A DNA stretch of 64,000 nucleotides from SLRI01 sp942491185 (GCA_942491185.1 CALOAB010000018.1:467134-531133); one strand, 5' to 3'; counted from the stretch's first letter, positions 44,017 through 53,454 are shown. Notes: generated by a model not told the origin, from the letters alone. Program-made: numbers and translations.

Positions 44017-44459
44017 TTCGGGGTCTCCTCGCGGTCTTCCGCCTGAGATAAGCGGCCAGCCGCCTCGGCCAAGGCGTCGAAGGCGATGGTCACGCAATCG
44101 TGGCGGCTCTTCACGGCCCTGACCGGCGACAGCGAGGCCAGCTCGGCAAATGGCGGCTCTTCTGTCTTGCCGTCGAGCCAGGCGTGGGCGCTGGCCCGCA
44201 GTGCTGCGGCCTCGGCGAGCGGTCGGCCTTCGGCATGGGCGGCCATGAGGCTGGCGGCAGCGCGGGTCAGGAGGCAGCCGCGGGTCTTGTGGCGGACCTT
44301 GCCCATGTTTCCGTCGTCGACGTCCAGGTCGAGGGTGACCCGGTCGCCGCAGAGCGGGTTGTCGGCGGTGGCGGTGGCGGCCGGGTGGTCCAGGCGGCCG
44401 GCATGGGCGTCGGACTTCGCCGCCTCGATGATGGCCTTGTTGTAGAGCTCGTCGCTCAT
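44013..44459 (-). CDS. sufU: SufU/NifU N-terminal-like Fe-S scaffold or sulfur-transfer protein
   Basis: 148 residues. The three conserved cysteines of the IscU fold are present: NPLCGDRV (about 37), RGCLLTRAAASLM (about 62) and SRHDCVTIAF (about 121). The 17-residue insert before the last Cys is typical of the SufU branch rather than IscU. SufU accepts persulfide sulfur from SufS with a Zn ion, or scaffolds an Fe-S cluster. It overlaps the end of the sufS frame by four bases and msrB by ATGA, which supports a sufS-sufU-msrB transcript. Confidence 0.88.
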   Translation of the reverse strand: MSDELYNKAIIEAAKSDAHAGRLDHPAATATADNPLCGDRVTLDLDVDDGNMGKVRHKTRGCLLTRAAASLMAAHAEGRPLAEAAALRASAHAWLDGKTEEPPFAELASLSPVRAVKSRHDCVTIAFDALAEAAGRLSQAEDREETPK

Positions 44460-44466
44460 CGGTTCC

Positions 44467-45685
44467 TCAGCGGAGCATGGCGATGGTCTGCTCGAGGCCC
44501 CGCAGCAGGGCGTCGATGTCGTCGGTGTCGTTGTAGGGTGCGAGGCTGGCCCGGGCGGTGGCGTCGGTGTCGAAGCGGGCCATCAGCGGCTGGCAGCAAT
44601 GGTGGCCGCCGCGCAGCGCCACGCCGGCGAGCTGGTCGGTCAGCTGGCAGACATCGTGGGCATGCACGCCCTCGACCTCGAAGGAGACCACGCCGAGGCG
44701 TTGCTGCAGGCCTGTGGGCCCGATGACGCGGATGCCGGGCAGCTCCTGCAGGCCGTCGAGCAGCCGGGAGGTGAGGTTCAGCTCGTGTGCCAGGACCGCT
44801 TGCCAGTCGAGGGTGGCGAGCCATTCGGCGGCGGCGGCCATGGCGAGGACCGGGCCGATGGGCGGCGTGCCGGCCTCGAAGCGATGCGGCGGCGCGGCGT
44901 AGGTCGTGCGCTCGAAGGTCACCTCGCGGATCATCTCGCCGCCGCCGAGCAGCGGCTGGAAGGCCGTCGAGCAGCTCCGGCTTGCCCCAGAGCACGCCGG
45001 CACCGGTGGCGCCGAACATCTTGTGGGCGGAGAAGGCGTAGAGGTCGCAGCCGATGCTGGCGACGTCGACCGGGCCATGCGGCGCCCGCTGGGCGCCATC
45101 GACGACCAGGACGGCACCGACGCTGTCGGCGGCGGCCCGCAAGGCGCCGAGATCGGTCATGGCACCGGTGACGTTGGAGACATGCGTCGCGGCGATGACC
45201 CGGGTGCGCTGCGTGACGAGGCGGTCCAGGGCGTCGAGATCGAGGCGGCCCTCGTCGGTGACCGGCAGCGCCTTGACCACCGCACCCGTGCGCTCGGCCG
45301 CCAGCTGCCAGGGGACGATGTTGCTGTGGTGCTCGAGCGTGGTGAGCAGGATCTCGTCGCCGGGCGCCAGGCGGGCGGCCAGGCCGTTGGCCGCGATATT
45401 GAGCGCCATGGTGGCGCCGGAGGTGAAGACGACGTTGTTCTTCTCGGTCTCGCCGACATAGCGGGCCATGGTGGCGCGCGCGGCGTCGAAGGCGGCGGTT
45501 GCCTGGTCGGCCAGCCGGTAGACGCCGCGCTTGACGTTGGCGCGGGCCTCGGTCTCGAAGCGCATGAGGGCGTCGGCGGCCGGGCGGCAGATCTGTCCGG
45601 TCGCCGCGTTGTCGAGGAAGTGAAAGGGCGGCTCGGCGGCCGCGAAGATCGGGAAGTGCCGGCGCAGGTCCTTTCCGGGCGTCAT
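44467..45685 (-). pseudogene. sufS: SufS-type cysteine desulfurase with a frameshift
   Basis: The N-terminal frame reads normally to GKPELLDG: FHFLDNAATGQ, FTSGATMALN, LEHHSNIVPW, DGAQ, and the PLP lysine in FSAHKMFG (about 225). The remainder is in the next frame: PLLGGGEMIREVTFE, FEAGTPPIGPVLAM, and the catalytic Cys in ALRGGHHCCQP to the end. Removing one C at about 44962-44965 joins them into a normal protein of about 405 residues. A true mutation would abolish activity. The first-frame extension to 44456 is meaningless. The start overlaps the end of the MocA-type gene by ATGA. Confidence 0.85.
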
Positions 45686-47304
45686 CGGGCCGGTCTCGCG
45701 AGGTAGGCGTCGAGCGCTTCGGGCGTGTCGATGTCGATGAGCGAGCCCTCGGTCTCGAACGGGATCTCGACCAGGGCTTCCGGGTGCTGGCCGATCAGGT
45801 GCCGCGCGCCGACATCGCCTTCCAGCGCCGCCATGGCGGGGAAATGGGCGCTGCCCCAGAGCACGGGATTGCCGCGCTTGCCGGCGTGGGTCGGGACGAC
45901 GATGGTGCCGCCATGCGCCGCATCGAACGCGTCGATCAGCCGGTCGAGCAGCAGGGCGTCGATCTCCGGCATGTCGCCGAGGCAGATTATGGCGGCGTCC
46001 GTGCTGGACGGCAGCGCCTGGATGCCGGCCTTCAGCGACGTGCTGAGGCCCTGGGCGTAGTCGGGGTTGTGGACGAGGCGAACGGCCGTGCCGTCCAGGA
46101 TAGCCTCGACGTCGGCCCGCTCGTGGCCGGTGACGACGACGGTGTCGCTGGCCTTCGATGCCAGCGCTGCCTCGACGGTGTGCAGCAACAGCGGCTTGCC
46201 GTCGACCGGCACCAGCAGCTTGTTGGTCTTGCCCATCCGCCTGGACTGGCCGGCGGCGAGGATCAGAACCGCTATGCGCGGCCGCTCCTTTTGCGGTCGC
46301 TTCTTAGCGCGCGGCTGTGGGCGCGTGGCGATCTCGGTCAACAGGCCACCCACGCCCATGCCCATGATGGCGCCGCGATCGACCGGGACGTCTGCCGCCA
46401 GGCGCTGCAGCACCCAGTCGAAGCCGTTGAGCTTGGGCGAGCGGGCGCAGCCGGGGAGGCCCAGCACGGGCTTGTCTCCGTGCCGCGCGAGCAGCAGCAG
46501 ATTGCCGGGATCGACCGGCATGCCGAAATGCTCGACCTCGCCACCTGCTTGCTCGATGCCGGCCGGCAACACGTCGCGGCGATCGGTGATGGCCGAGGCA
46601 CCGGCGATCAGCAGCAGGTCGCAGCCCGCTTCCAGCGACCGGCCGATCTCGGCGGCGAGCGGCGCTGTCTCGTGCGGGCAGCGGGTCTCGGCCAGCAGCG
46701 CGCCGCCGACCGCTGCCATCCGCTCCTCGGTAATCCGCGTGGTCTTGTCCAGCATCTTCGACGATGTGCCCGGCAAGACCGTCTGGATGAGCCGCGCGTT
46801 CAAGGCACCGTAGGGGTGCAGGCGCAGCACCGGTGAAGCTGCCTGCAGCCGGGCCACGGCCTGGGCGAGCGCCGGCTCTGGTGCTGCAAAGGGAATGATC
46901 TTCACGGTCGCCAGCATCTGGCCCGGCTCGACGGCGGCGTGGTTGGCCAGTGTCGCAACCGTGATTGCCTCGTCGATCGTGTTGACGGCGTCGATGGCGG
47001 CGGTGTCGATGGTCAAGACGCCGGCCGCCTCGGCGAAGAGGTTGGCGCGGCCGGTAAACGCCTCGGCGATCCGGATCAGCGGTGCCTGGCAGGCCCGGGC
47101 GAGGCGGGTGGCGGCAGCGTCCTCCGGCACGTCGCCCGCGTCGAACCTGGCGACGAGCACCTGGGCAATCTCGGCCTGGCGCAGCGCCTCGATGTCGTCG
47201 CCATCCAGGGTGCGGCCCTTCTTCAGATCGCCGCTATCCAGGCGCACGCTATGCGCCAGCACGGCACCTTCGGCTTCATCGATGCTGACGGGGCCGAACT
47301 TCAT
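45682..47304 (-). CDS. Molybdopterin-binding domain fused to a MocA-type nucleotidyltransferase
   Basis: 540 residues. The N-terminal half resembles the MoeA/MogA molybdopterin-binding fold (EAVL then LLLIAGASAITDRRDVLPAGI at about 230-250, with VLGLPGCARSPKLNGFDW). The C-terminal half is the nucleotidyltransferase (LAAGQSRRMGKTNKLL at about 350, with CLGDMPEID and GKRGNP). MocA-type domains add CMP to the cofactor to give MCD for xanthine/aldehyde/CO dehydrogenases. It lies between the XdhC genes and sufS, which fits finishing of a Mo hydroxylase. It is a natural fusion with a normal length. Confidence 0.9.
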   Translation of the reverse strand: MKFGPVSIDEAEGAVLAHSVRLDSGDLKKGRTLDGDDIEALRQAEIAQVLVARFDAGDVPEDAAATRLARACQAPLIRIAEAFTGRANLFAEAAGVLTIDTAAIDAVNTIDEAITVATLANHAAVEPGQMLATVKIIPFAAPEPALAQAVARLQAASPVLRLHPYGALNARLIQTVLPGTSSKMLDKTTRITEERMAAVGGALLAETRCPHETAPLAAEIGRSLEAGCDLLLIAGASAITDRRDVLPAGIEQAGGEVEHFGMPVDPGNLLLLARHGDKPVLGLPGCARSPKLNGFDWVLQRLAADVPVDRGAIMGMGVGGLLTEIATRPQPRAKKRPQKERPRIAVLILAAGQSRRMGKTNKLLVPVDGKPLLLHTVEAALASKASDTVVVTGHERADVEAILDGTAVRLVHNPDYAQGLSTSLKAGIQALPSSTDAAIICLGDMPEIDALLLDRLIDAFDAAHGGTIVVPTHAGKRGNPVLWGSAHFPAMAALEGDVGARHLIGQHPEALVEIPFETEGSLIDIDTPEALDAYLARPAR

Positions 47305-47355
47305 GGCAGCATGGGTTGGCTGTTGCGGGCGGCCATGATCATTGCCGGCGACGGC

Positions 47356-48072
47356 TCACGCCGCTGCCCGTGCCACCGCCGCCTCGGGCTGGCGCAGCAC
47401 GCGGGTCATCTCGGCCATCACCGAGACGGCGATCTCCGCGGGGCTGACGGCGCCGATATTGAGGCCGGCCGGGCCGTGGATACGGGCGATCGCGGCATCG
47501 TCGTGGCCCATTTCCTTCAGCCGCTCGACGCGGCCGGCATGGGTGCGCCGGCTGCCGAGTGCGGCGATGTAGAAGGCCTCGCTCTTCAGCGCCACGTCGA
47601 GCGCCGGGTCGTCGAGCTTGGGATCGTGGGTGAGGGTGACGATGGCCGAGCGGCGGTCCGGGGCGAAGGCCTCCATGGCCTCGTCCGGCCAGTCGTCCAG
47701 GAGCGCCACGTCGGGAAAGCGGGCCTCGGTCGCAAACGCGCCGCGCGGATCGATGATCGTCACCGCATAGCCGGCCAGGGTCGCGATCGGGGCCAGGGCC
47801 TGGGCGATGTGGACCGCACCGACGATCGCCAGGCGCAGCGGTGGGTTGAAGATCTGCAGGAAGACAGGACCCGAATCGCTGTCGATCGTCCGCGACCTGT
47901 CTGCCCGGTGCGCGGTATCGACCTCGGCCAGCAGCGCCGGCGATACCGTGCCGGCGGTGACCCCGCCATCGATGACGAGCGCCTGCTCGCCGCTCTGCAG
48001 GTAGCGGACGAGGCAAGCCCGGCGCTTCTCGGCGCGGGCCGCATTCAGGCTCTGCAGATGGGCTCGGTTCAC
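47356..48072 (-). CDS. XdhC-family Mo-cofactor sulfuration/insertion chaperone (Rossmann part)
   Basis: 238 residues. The C-terminal XdhC Rossmann domain is evident: LRLAIVGAVHIAQAL (GxGxxxxxL-like, about 80), TIIDPRGAF, and SEAFYIAALGSRRTHAGRVERL. The N-terminal 70 residues are poorly conserved. XdhC binds Mo cofactor and promotes its sulfuration before insertion into the hydroxylase. It overlaps the N-terminal XdhC/CoxI gene by ATGA, so the two are expressed as one unit, split into two polypeptides as in cox clusters. Confidence 0.87.
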   Translation of the reverse strand: MNRAHLQSLNAARAEKRRACLVRYLQSGEQALVIDGGVTAGTVSPALLAEVDTAHRADRSRTIDSDSGPVFLQIFNPPLRLAIVGAVHIAQALAPIATLAGYAVTIIDPRGAFATEARFPDVALLDDWPDEAMEAFAPDRRSAIVTLTHDPKLDDPALDVALKSEAFYIAALGSRRTHAGRVERLKEMGHDDAAIARIHGPAGLNIGAVSPAEIAVSVMAEMTRVLRQPEAAVARAAA

Positions 48073-48383
48073 GACACCGCCTCGACATAGACCTGGACGC
48101 GGCCGCCACAGGCGAGCCCGACCTCCCAGGCCTGCTCGTTGGAGACGCCGAACTCCATCAGCTCAGGTGGCGCGCCGTCGATCACATCCAGCGCCTTCTT
48201 GACGACGGCACCCTCGATGCAGCCGCCGGAGACCGAGCCCAGCATGTTGGCATCGCCGTCGACCAGCAACTGGCTGCCCGCGGGCCTTGGGCTCGAGCCC
48301 CAGGTGGAGACCACCGTGGCGATGGCGACGCTGCGGCCCTCGTCCAGCCAGCCTGCCGCCTGGTCGAGAAGATCATCCTGCAT
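48069..48383 (-). CDS. XdhC/CoxI N-terminal-domain protein
   Basis: 104 residues. The XdhC N-terminal domain is recognisable in VAIATVVSTWGSSPRPAGSQLLV, SVSGGCIEGAVV (conserved Cys, about 55) and a final ACGGRVQVYVE with a second Cys. This domain alone is normal in cox-type operons (CoxI). It overlaps coxE by 11 bases and the Rossmann-type gene by four. Confidence 0.88.
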   Translation of the reverse strand: MQDDLLDQAAGWLDEGRSVAIATVVSTWGSSPRPAGSQLLVDGDANMLGSVSGGCIEGAVVKKALDVIDGAPPELMEFGVSNEQAWEVGLACGGRVQVYVEAVS

Positions 48384-49653
48384 GTGCCGTTTCCTCCCGC
48401 TTTGCGGTCCAGGCCGACACGCCCTCGGCCCGGCGCTTCGGCTCGTCGCTCAAGACATCGGCGAGCTGCGCCAGGCTGTCGAGATTGTGGACCGTCCTGA
48501 AGTCGTCCACATGGCGAACCATGGCCCTCGCACCGGTGGAGATGGGCTCGAAGCCGTCATAGCGCAACAGCGGGTTCAGCCAGACGAGGCGGCGACACGA
48601 CTTGTGCAGCCGCTCCATCTCGACCTCGAGGCCCTCGCCGGCGTCGCGGTCGAGGCCGTCGGTGATGATCATGACGACGGCACCCTGGCCCAGGACACGC
48701 CTCGACCAGTTCTTGTTGAAGTCCTCGAGGCAGTGGCCGATGCGCGTGCCGCCGGACCAGTCCTTGACCACCTCGCCGACCTTCTCGAGCGCCACGTCGA
48801 CGTCGCGGTTCTTGAGATAGCGCGAGACGTTGGTGAGGCGCGTGCCGAAGACGAAGCTGTGCACCCGCTCGCGGTCGCTGGCGATGGTGTGCATGAAGAG
48901 CAGCAGCATGCGCGAGTAGCGGCTCATCGAGCCCGAGATATCGCAGAGAATGACCAAGGGCGGCGGCCGCCTGAGCCGCTTGCGCTTGGCGATGTCGATG
49001 ATCGCCCCGCCGCCGCGCATCGACTGCCGCAGCGTCTTGCGCAAGTCGATCCGGCGGCCGCGCGGGTGGAGTGCCATGCGGCGGGTCGGCCGCTCCATGA
49101 TCGGCAAACGGAGATTCTTGATCTGGCGCCGCGCGTCGGCGAGCTCATCCGCGCTCATCTCCTCGAAGTCCTTCTCCTGGAGGACCTCGTTGGCCGAGTA
49201 GGTGAGCACCATGTCGAGCTCGATCTCCTCCTCGGGCGGCTCGTCGTCGTCGGGCGCCTCGCCCTGGCCCGGCTGCTTCTCGGGTGACAGCGCTTCGGCG
49301 ACCCGGCGATTGACGTCCTCGCCCGGCTCGTCCTGCTCCTTCTGCAGCTGCGGCAGCATCAGGTTCATCAGCCGCTCGAGCAGCTTCGGATCGCGCCAGA
49401 AGATGTGAAAGCACTGGTCGAAGAGCTGGCGCTGGTCGCGCCGGTTCACGAAGACCGCGTGCAGCGTCCAGTAGAGGTCCTCACGGCTGCCGATGCCGGC
49501 AACCTCGATCGCCTTCAACGCCTCGAGCACGCGGCCGGGACCAACCGGCAGACCGGCAGCGCGAAGGGCGCGAGCGAACTGCGCCACGTTGTGCGCAAAG
49601 CGGCCACCGCTCGGCAGCGTCTCGTTCGGTTCAGGCGTCGCGGCCTCGGTCAT
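48373..49653 (-). CDS. coxE: CoxE-type VWA domain protein
   Basis: 426 residues. After MTEAATPEPNETLPSGG there is a helical region (30-200), an acidic linker (about 130-150), and a VWA domain with the MIDAS motif DISGSMSRYS (about 245) and a later TDGLDR. CoxE works with the MoxR-type ATPase CoxD to mature the CO dehydrogenase metal site or related Mo hydroxylases. No CoxD gene lies nearby in this window; the expected upstream spot is occupied by an inserted segment. The first 17 codons are duplicated at 51340-51400. Confidence 0.9.
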   Translation of the reverse strand: MTEAATPEPNETLPSGGRFAHNVAQFARALRAAGLPVGPGRVLEALKAIEVAGIGSREDLYWTLHAVFVNRRDQRQLFDQCFHIFWRDPKLLERLMNLMLPQLQKEQDEPGEDVNRRVAEALSPEKQPGQGEAPDDDEPPEEEIELDMVLTYSANEVLQEKDFEEMSADELADARRQIKNLRLPIMERPTRRMALHPRGRRIDLRKTLRQSMRGGGAIIDIAKRKRLRRPPPLVILCDISGSMSRYSRMLLLFMHTIASDRERVHSFVFGTRLTNVSRYLKNRDVDVALEKVGEVVKDWSGGTRIGHCLEDFNKNWSRRVLGQGAVVMIITDGLDRDAGEGLEVEMERLHKSCRRLVWLNPLLRYDGFEPISTGARAMVRHVDDFRTVHNLDSLAQLADVLSDEPKRRAEGVSAWTAKREETAHAG

Positions 49654-49730
49654 TCGGTCCTCCCGTTACGAGAAAGAACCTAGCACCCGGCGACGCGTTT
49701 TGCATGGGCATGAATGGTGTGGTGACAGCG
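49604..49730. repeat. 127-bp direct repeat, copy 1 (coxE 5' end and leader)
   Basis: Covers the first 17 codons of coxE and about 77 bases upstream. It matches 51346-51472 with about ten differences over 127 bases. It lies on one side of the old-yellow-enzyme segment. Confidence 0.85.
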
Positions 49731-49923
49731 CAGCTTCTCGCTGCTGTTGCAGCGTCTGCGATGCGAAGCTGACTGCGGATCGTCAGACCGTGGCCTCCGG
49801 CCGCCCCAGCAAGCGCCAAAGGACCGTCAGTGTGCTTGAGGCCGGGAGAGCGACAATGGGTGGCAGCCTCTTGTCAGGGGCTATTGTTCGTTGTGCGGAC
49901 GAAGGGGAGATAAATGCAGATGA

Positions 49924-51120
49924 TCATTTGTCATTGGTAAAATGACGCAGCCAAATTTCCGCACGGGCTTTGTCGCGTGCTTCATAATCGCGGATAGCTT
50001 GTCCAAGTTCGCCGACGACCGTCGTTTCCTTGTCAGCACCGATCTCGGTCAAGCGCATCGTATACCATGCGGTTATGCCGCCCTCTGGCGCTTCGGAAAA
50101 CCGTGGGAAGACCGGCTCTGGTAGCTGATCCGCTTTCCAGAGGTTGGGGAGTGACGGCTCGAGGACCAACGCGCGGGCAAGACCAACGATATCGGCCGCG
50201 CCGCTGGCCAAAGCGTCTTCGGCCTGCGCGCGGGTCTTGAAACCGCCCGTCAGCATCAAGGGTTTGGTCGTCACTGTGCGGGCGCGCCGGGCAAACTCGA
50301 TGAAATAGGGGCCGCGTCCTGCATTATCGGTCGCAGACGGAGCGCCCGGAAAGTAGGTTCCACCGCTGATGTCGATCAGGTCGATCGATGTCCGATCCAG
50401 CGCCGCCACCACTTCCAGCGCGTCATCCTGGCCGAACCCACCCTCGAGCTGATCTGAGGAATTGAGCTTCACGGCGATGGGGAAATCCGGCCCAACAGCG
50501 GCACGGGTTGCAGCGATACTCTCGAGAAGAGGTCGCATGCGATTGGCGATCGCCCCGCCGTAGTCGTCGTTCCGCTTGTTGAATAGTGGCGACAGGAACT
50601 GACTCAGCAAGAAGCCATGCGCCGCGTGGAGTTGCACACCGCCAAAACCGACCTGCTGCGCCAACCGGGCGGTATTGGCAAAAGACACGGGCAATCGAGC
50701 GATTTCATCAATCGTCAGTGCCGTGCAATGCAGCCCTGGAAAATCGAGCGCACTCGGCCCCTTGGGCTCGCTGGTCGGCCCAAAGGCAAGCGCCCCGGCG
50801 TGGCCGAGCTGCAGCCAGAGCTGAGTGCCGTTTTCGCCGCCTAGCTGCGCGAGTTCCCGGAACCGGCCAAGGTCGGAGGTCTCGTTGAGCACCAGATTGC
50901 CGGGCTTTTCGGCATAACCAGCATTGCCTTGAACCTCGCCGATGATGGCTACCGCCAATCCGCCGGCGGCCCACCGCTGATACAATCGGATCTGTTCGGT
51001 TGTCGGATGGCCGGTCCCATCGCCCAAGGAATCCGACATTGCCGATTTCGCCATCCGGTTCTTCAGCGTCACGCCGCAGGGAAGCGTAAGCGGCTCGAAC
51101 AGATGTCCAGATTGCTGCAT
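49924..51120 (-). CDS. NADH:flavin oxidoreductase / old yellow enzyme family
   Basis: 398 residues from the ATG after GGAGG. FMN/OYE features: LFEPLTLPCGVTLKNRMAKSA at the N-terminus, QLGHAG (about 118), GFGGVQLHAAHGFLLSQFLSP (active-site HxxH-like region, about 180), RNDDYGG, and GADIVGLARAL near the FMN phosphate loop. It reduces activated C=C bonds with NAD(P)H; the substrate is unknown. No cluster-binding cysteines are seen, so it is the single-domain form. GC is lower (about 55-58%) and codon use differs from the neighbours. The flanking repeats also suggest acquisition. Confidence 0.9.
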   Translation of the reverse strand: MQQSGHLFEPLTLPCGVTLKNRMAKSAMSDSLGDGTGHPTTEQIRLYQRWAAGGLAVAIIGEVQGNAGYAEKPGNLVLNETSDLGRFRELAQLGGENGTQLWLQLGHAGALAFGPTSEPKGPSALDFPGLHCTALTIDEIARLPVSFANTARLAQQVGFGGVQLHAAHGFLLSQFLSPLFNKRNDDYGGAIANRMRPLLESIAATRAAVGPDFPIAVKLNSSDQLEGGFGQDDALEVVAALDRTSIDLIDISGGTYFPGAPSATDNAGRGPYFIEFARRARTVTTKPLMLTGGFKTRAQAEDALASGAADIVGLARALVLEPSLPNLWKADQLPEPVFPRFSEAPEGGITAWYTMRLTEIGADKETTVVGELGQAIRDYEARDKARAEIWLRHFTNDK

Positions 51121-51345
51121 TTGAGCCTCCGCGAACAGTTCCCGACTTTCATCAACCGGCATATCCCAGTTGAGCCCGCGTCGACCGGCCTCGGCAACAA
51201 GAAATCTGACGCTGGTTAAGTCAGTTGGCGGAGTTGCCATTGCATGATTGTGAGCCCCGAAGCGGATCGACGCGCGCAATAGTCGATAAGATCGGTGTAA
51301 CCCAACGTCCCGAAATGGTTAACAACGAGGGTGTCCTCCTGGCTT
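51121..51345. other. Spacer between the old yellow enzyme gene and repeat copy 2
   Basis: The 225 bases upstream of the OYE start; the likely promoter region. The minus-strand frame of the duplicated coxE start continues into it for about 53 codons (SQEDTLVVNHFGTLGYTD and onward) before a stop; this is a chimeric non-gene. I see no other element. Confidence 0.5.
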
Positions 51346-51472
51346 CCACCGCTCGGCAGCGTCTCGTTCGGTTCGGGCGTCGCGGCCTCGGTCATTCGGT
51401 CCTTCCGTTGCACGAGAGAACCTAGCACCCGGCGACGCGTTTTGCTTGGGCATGAATGGCCCGGCGACAGCG
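51346..51472. repeat. 127-bp direct repeat, copy 2
   Basis: Second copy of the coxE 5' region. It ends three bases before the stop codon of the MFS gene, which suggests the ancestral order was MFS gene, then coxE, and that the OYE segment arrived between two copies. Confidence 0.85.
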
Positions 51473-51475
51473 TGA

Positions 51476-52732
51476 TCAGGCCTGTGCGTCGGCCTCGCGT
51501 TCGGCCTCGGCCTGTTCGGCGGCCCAGGCGCCTGCCGCCTCGACGGCGACGGGCGAGGTGGTGGGCAGCACGCCGAGGTAGCTTTCGGTCTCGGCCACCG
51601 GGCGCTGCGTCATGCGGTAGAGCGCATAGACCGCGACGAGACCAAAGGTCGCCGAAAGCACGAGCCAGAACGCGAACGGGCCGAACCCCTGCATGGCCCA
51701 GCCGGTGATCAGCGGGCCGGCGATGGCGCCAAGGCCGAAGGTGAAGACCAGCCCTCCGGACGCGGCGGGCATTTCATCGGCCGAGAGATAGTCGTTCGTG
51801 TAGGCGAGAAACAGGGCGTAGAGCGGCGTCGTCACGCCGCCGGCGAAGAAGGCAGCGGCCATCAAGGGCCACAGATCGTCACCGTTGAGCCAACCGAGTG
51901 CGCAGGATGCAGCACCGAGGATAGCCGCGCCGAAGATCAGCTTGCGCCGGTCAATCCGGTCGGAAAGCCAGCCGAACGGGTATTGCAGCAGCAGCGCTCC
52001 GGCGAACAGCATCGCAATGAAGAGCGCGATCATGTCCGCCGACAGCCCGATCTGGGTGCCGAAGACGGCGCCCATGCCCGATTGCGTCGCGTACAGGCTG
52101 CCCAGCAGGAATATCCCGATGGTGCCCAGCGGCGAGCTGGCGAAAAGGTTGCGCAAGGACATCGGGCGCGCGACCTCGACCGTCGGGGCAGGCGCGACGG
52201 ACAGCAGGATCGGCGCGAACGAGATCGACACCAGGATCGAGGCCACGATGAAGAGGGCAGAGGTCGCCGCATCGCCCAGCGTCAGGAGCCCCTGCGCGCC
52301 GATGATGCCCAGCGTCTGCGCAATCATGTAGGCCGAGAGCACCTTGCCGCGGGTCTCGTTGGTGGCGGCGTTGTTCAGCCAGCTTTCGGCGGCAACGTAG
52401 ATGCCCGACATGCAAAAGCCGACGAGCACCCGCAGCAGCGTCCAGGCCCAGGGCTCGGCCAGGAGCGTGAACGCGATCAGCCCCGCCGACATGAAGCTGC
52501 CCAGTGCTGCGAAGACCCGCACATGCCCCACACGCCGGATCAGCAGCGGGGTGAGACGCGCGCCCGACAGGAAGCCCATGAAATAGCCCGAGGTGACGAT
52601 GGCCAGCTCGCCGGCCGAAAACCCCTCGATCCCGCCGCGCAGGCCGATCAGCGTGAAATGCATGCCGTTGCCCAGCATGATGAGCACGATGCCGAGCAGC
52701 AGCGCCCAAACCCCAGCCAATACTTGGATCAT
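51476..52732 (-). CDS. MFS transporter (YcaD-like)
   Basis: 418 residues, 12 membrane helices. The loop between helices 2 and 3 reads GARLTPLLIRRVGHVR (MFS motif A variant), and the middle has GWLSDRIDRRK (motif A repeat). It resembles the CynX/YcaD-type drug or metabolite transporters: GNGMHFTLIGLRGGIEGFS and CMSGIYVAAESWLNNAAT are typical. The substrate is unknown. The C-terminal 40 residues are Ala/Glu-rich. It is the last gene before the repeat and probably once lay directly upstream of coxE. Confidence 0.9.
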   Translation of the reverse strand: MIQVLAGVWALLLGIVLIMLGNGMHFTLIGLRGGIEGFSAGELAIVTSGYFMGFLSGARLTPLLIRRVGHVRVFAALGSFMSAGLIAFTLLAEPWAWTLLRVLVGFCMSGIYVAAESWLNNAATNETRGKVLSAYMIAQTLGIIGAQGLLTLGDAATSALFIVASILVSISFAPILLSVAPAPTVEVARPMSLRNLFASSPLGTIGIFLLGSLYATQSGMGAVFGTQIGLSADMIALFIAMLFAGALLLQYPFGWLSDRIDRRKLIFGAAILGAASCALGWLNGDDLWPLMAAAFFAGGVTTPLYALFLAYTNDYLSADEMPAASGGLVFTFGLGAIAGPLITGWAMQGFGPFAFWLVLSATFGLVAVYALYRMTQRPVAETESYLGVLPTTSPVAVEAAGAWAAEQAEAEREADAQA

Positions 52733-53454
52733 GAACGTCCTTTCGCGCCTTCGGTGCCGCCCCTGCCGACAACCGCTCTACACGGAGCAGCCATCGCCAC
52801 GGTTTCTGCAGCGCCGCATCCTGGTCCGTTTACGACAAGGTGTTAACGGCCGCGAGATTTCCGTCCATGGTAATCTGTGCTGTGTTGCACTGCAGGCCAG
52901 GGTCTGCACCCGGCGCAAAGCGGGAGTCTTCCGCATCGTAGGATGCTGACAGAACGCAAGCGTTTCTGTCACTTACGATAACGACGACTCGCGTGATCGC
53001 AACGGCGGCTCTCGAGGGGCCAACGAGACCTGGTCGACTGGCCTCATGGGCAAAAGCGCTGTGAGGGGCACGAGGCTGAAGCACTTTGCTGACCTTGACG
53101 TATCGCTCAAGGAAATTTCGGTCCGTATCGTCGACGCGGCGAGCGGAGTCCCGAAAGGACGGAGGCCGGTCGATTTCGGAAGAACGGTTGGGGCAGCATG
53201 ACCCCGCAAACGACATACGGAGACGATCCGCCACCGGACGCCATCATGAGGCGAGAACCAGCGGCCCTCGACCTCAAAGAGAACCATGATCCCGGAGGGA
53301 CAATGCCATCTCGACCTTCACCCAAAAGCCGCGATCAGAGAACCCTTTTTGCACATAGAATTCAGTCGGGACACAACCAAGGCGAGTATCACCGCCTGAC
53401 ATTCGGAAGCAGTGCAGGCGCCGAAGCTTAAGTCCGGCGCCTGCCCGGCGAGTG
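52733..53454. other. Non-coding region with an IS110 5'-end remnant (722 bp)
   Basis: Bases 52994-53140 resemble 55844-55985, the leader and first 25 codons of an IS110-family transposase, but the ATG is replaced by CTG and the frame does not continue. Bases 52733-52990 hold the presumed MFS promoter. Bases 53165-53454 show no gene or repeat that I recognise. Confidence 0.6.

Noticed and set aside
51216..51428. Small protein starting MTEAATPEPNETLPSGG
   Set aside because: It is the duplicated first 17 codons of coxE joined to unrelated sequence, not an independent gene.
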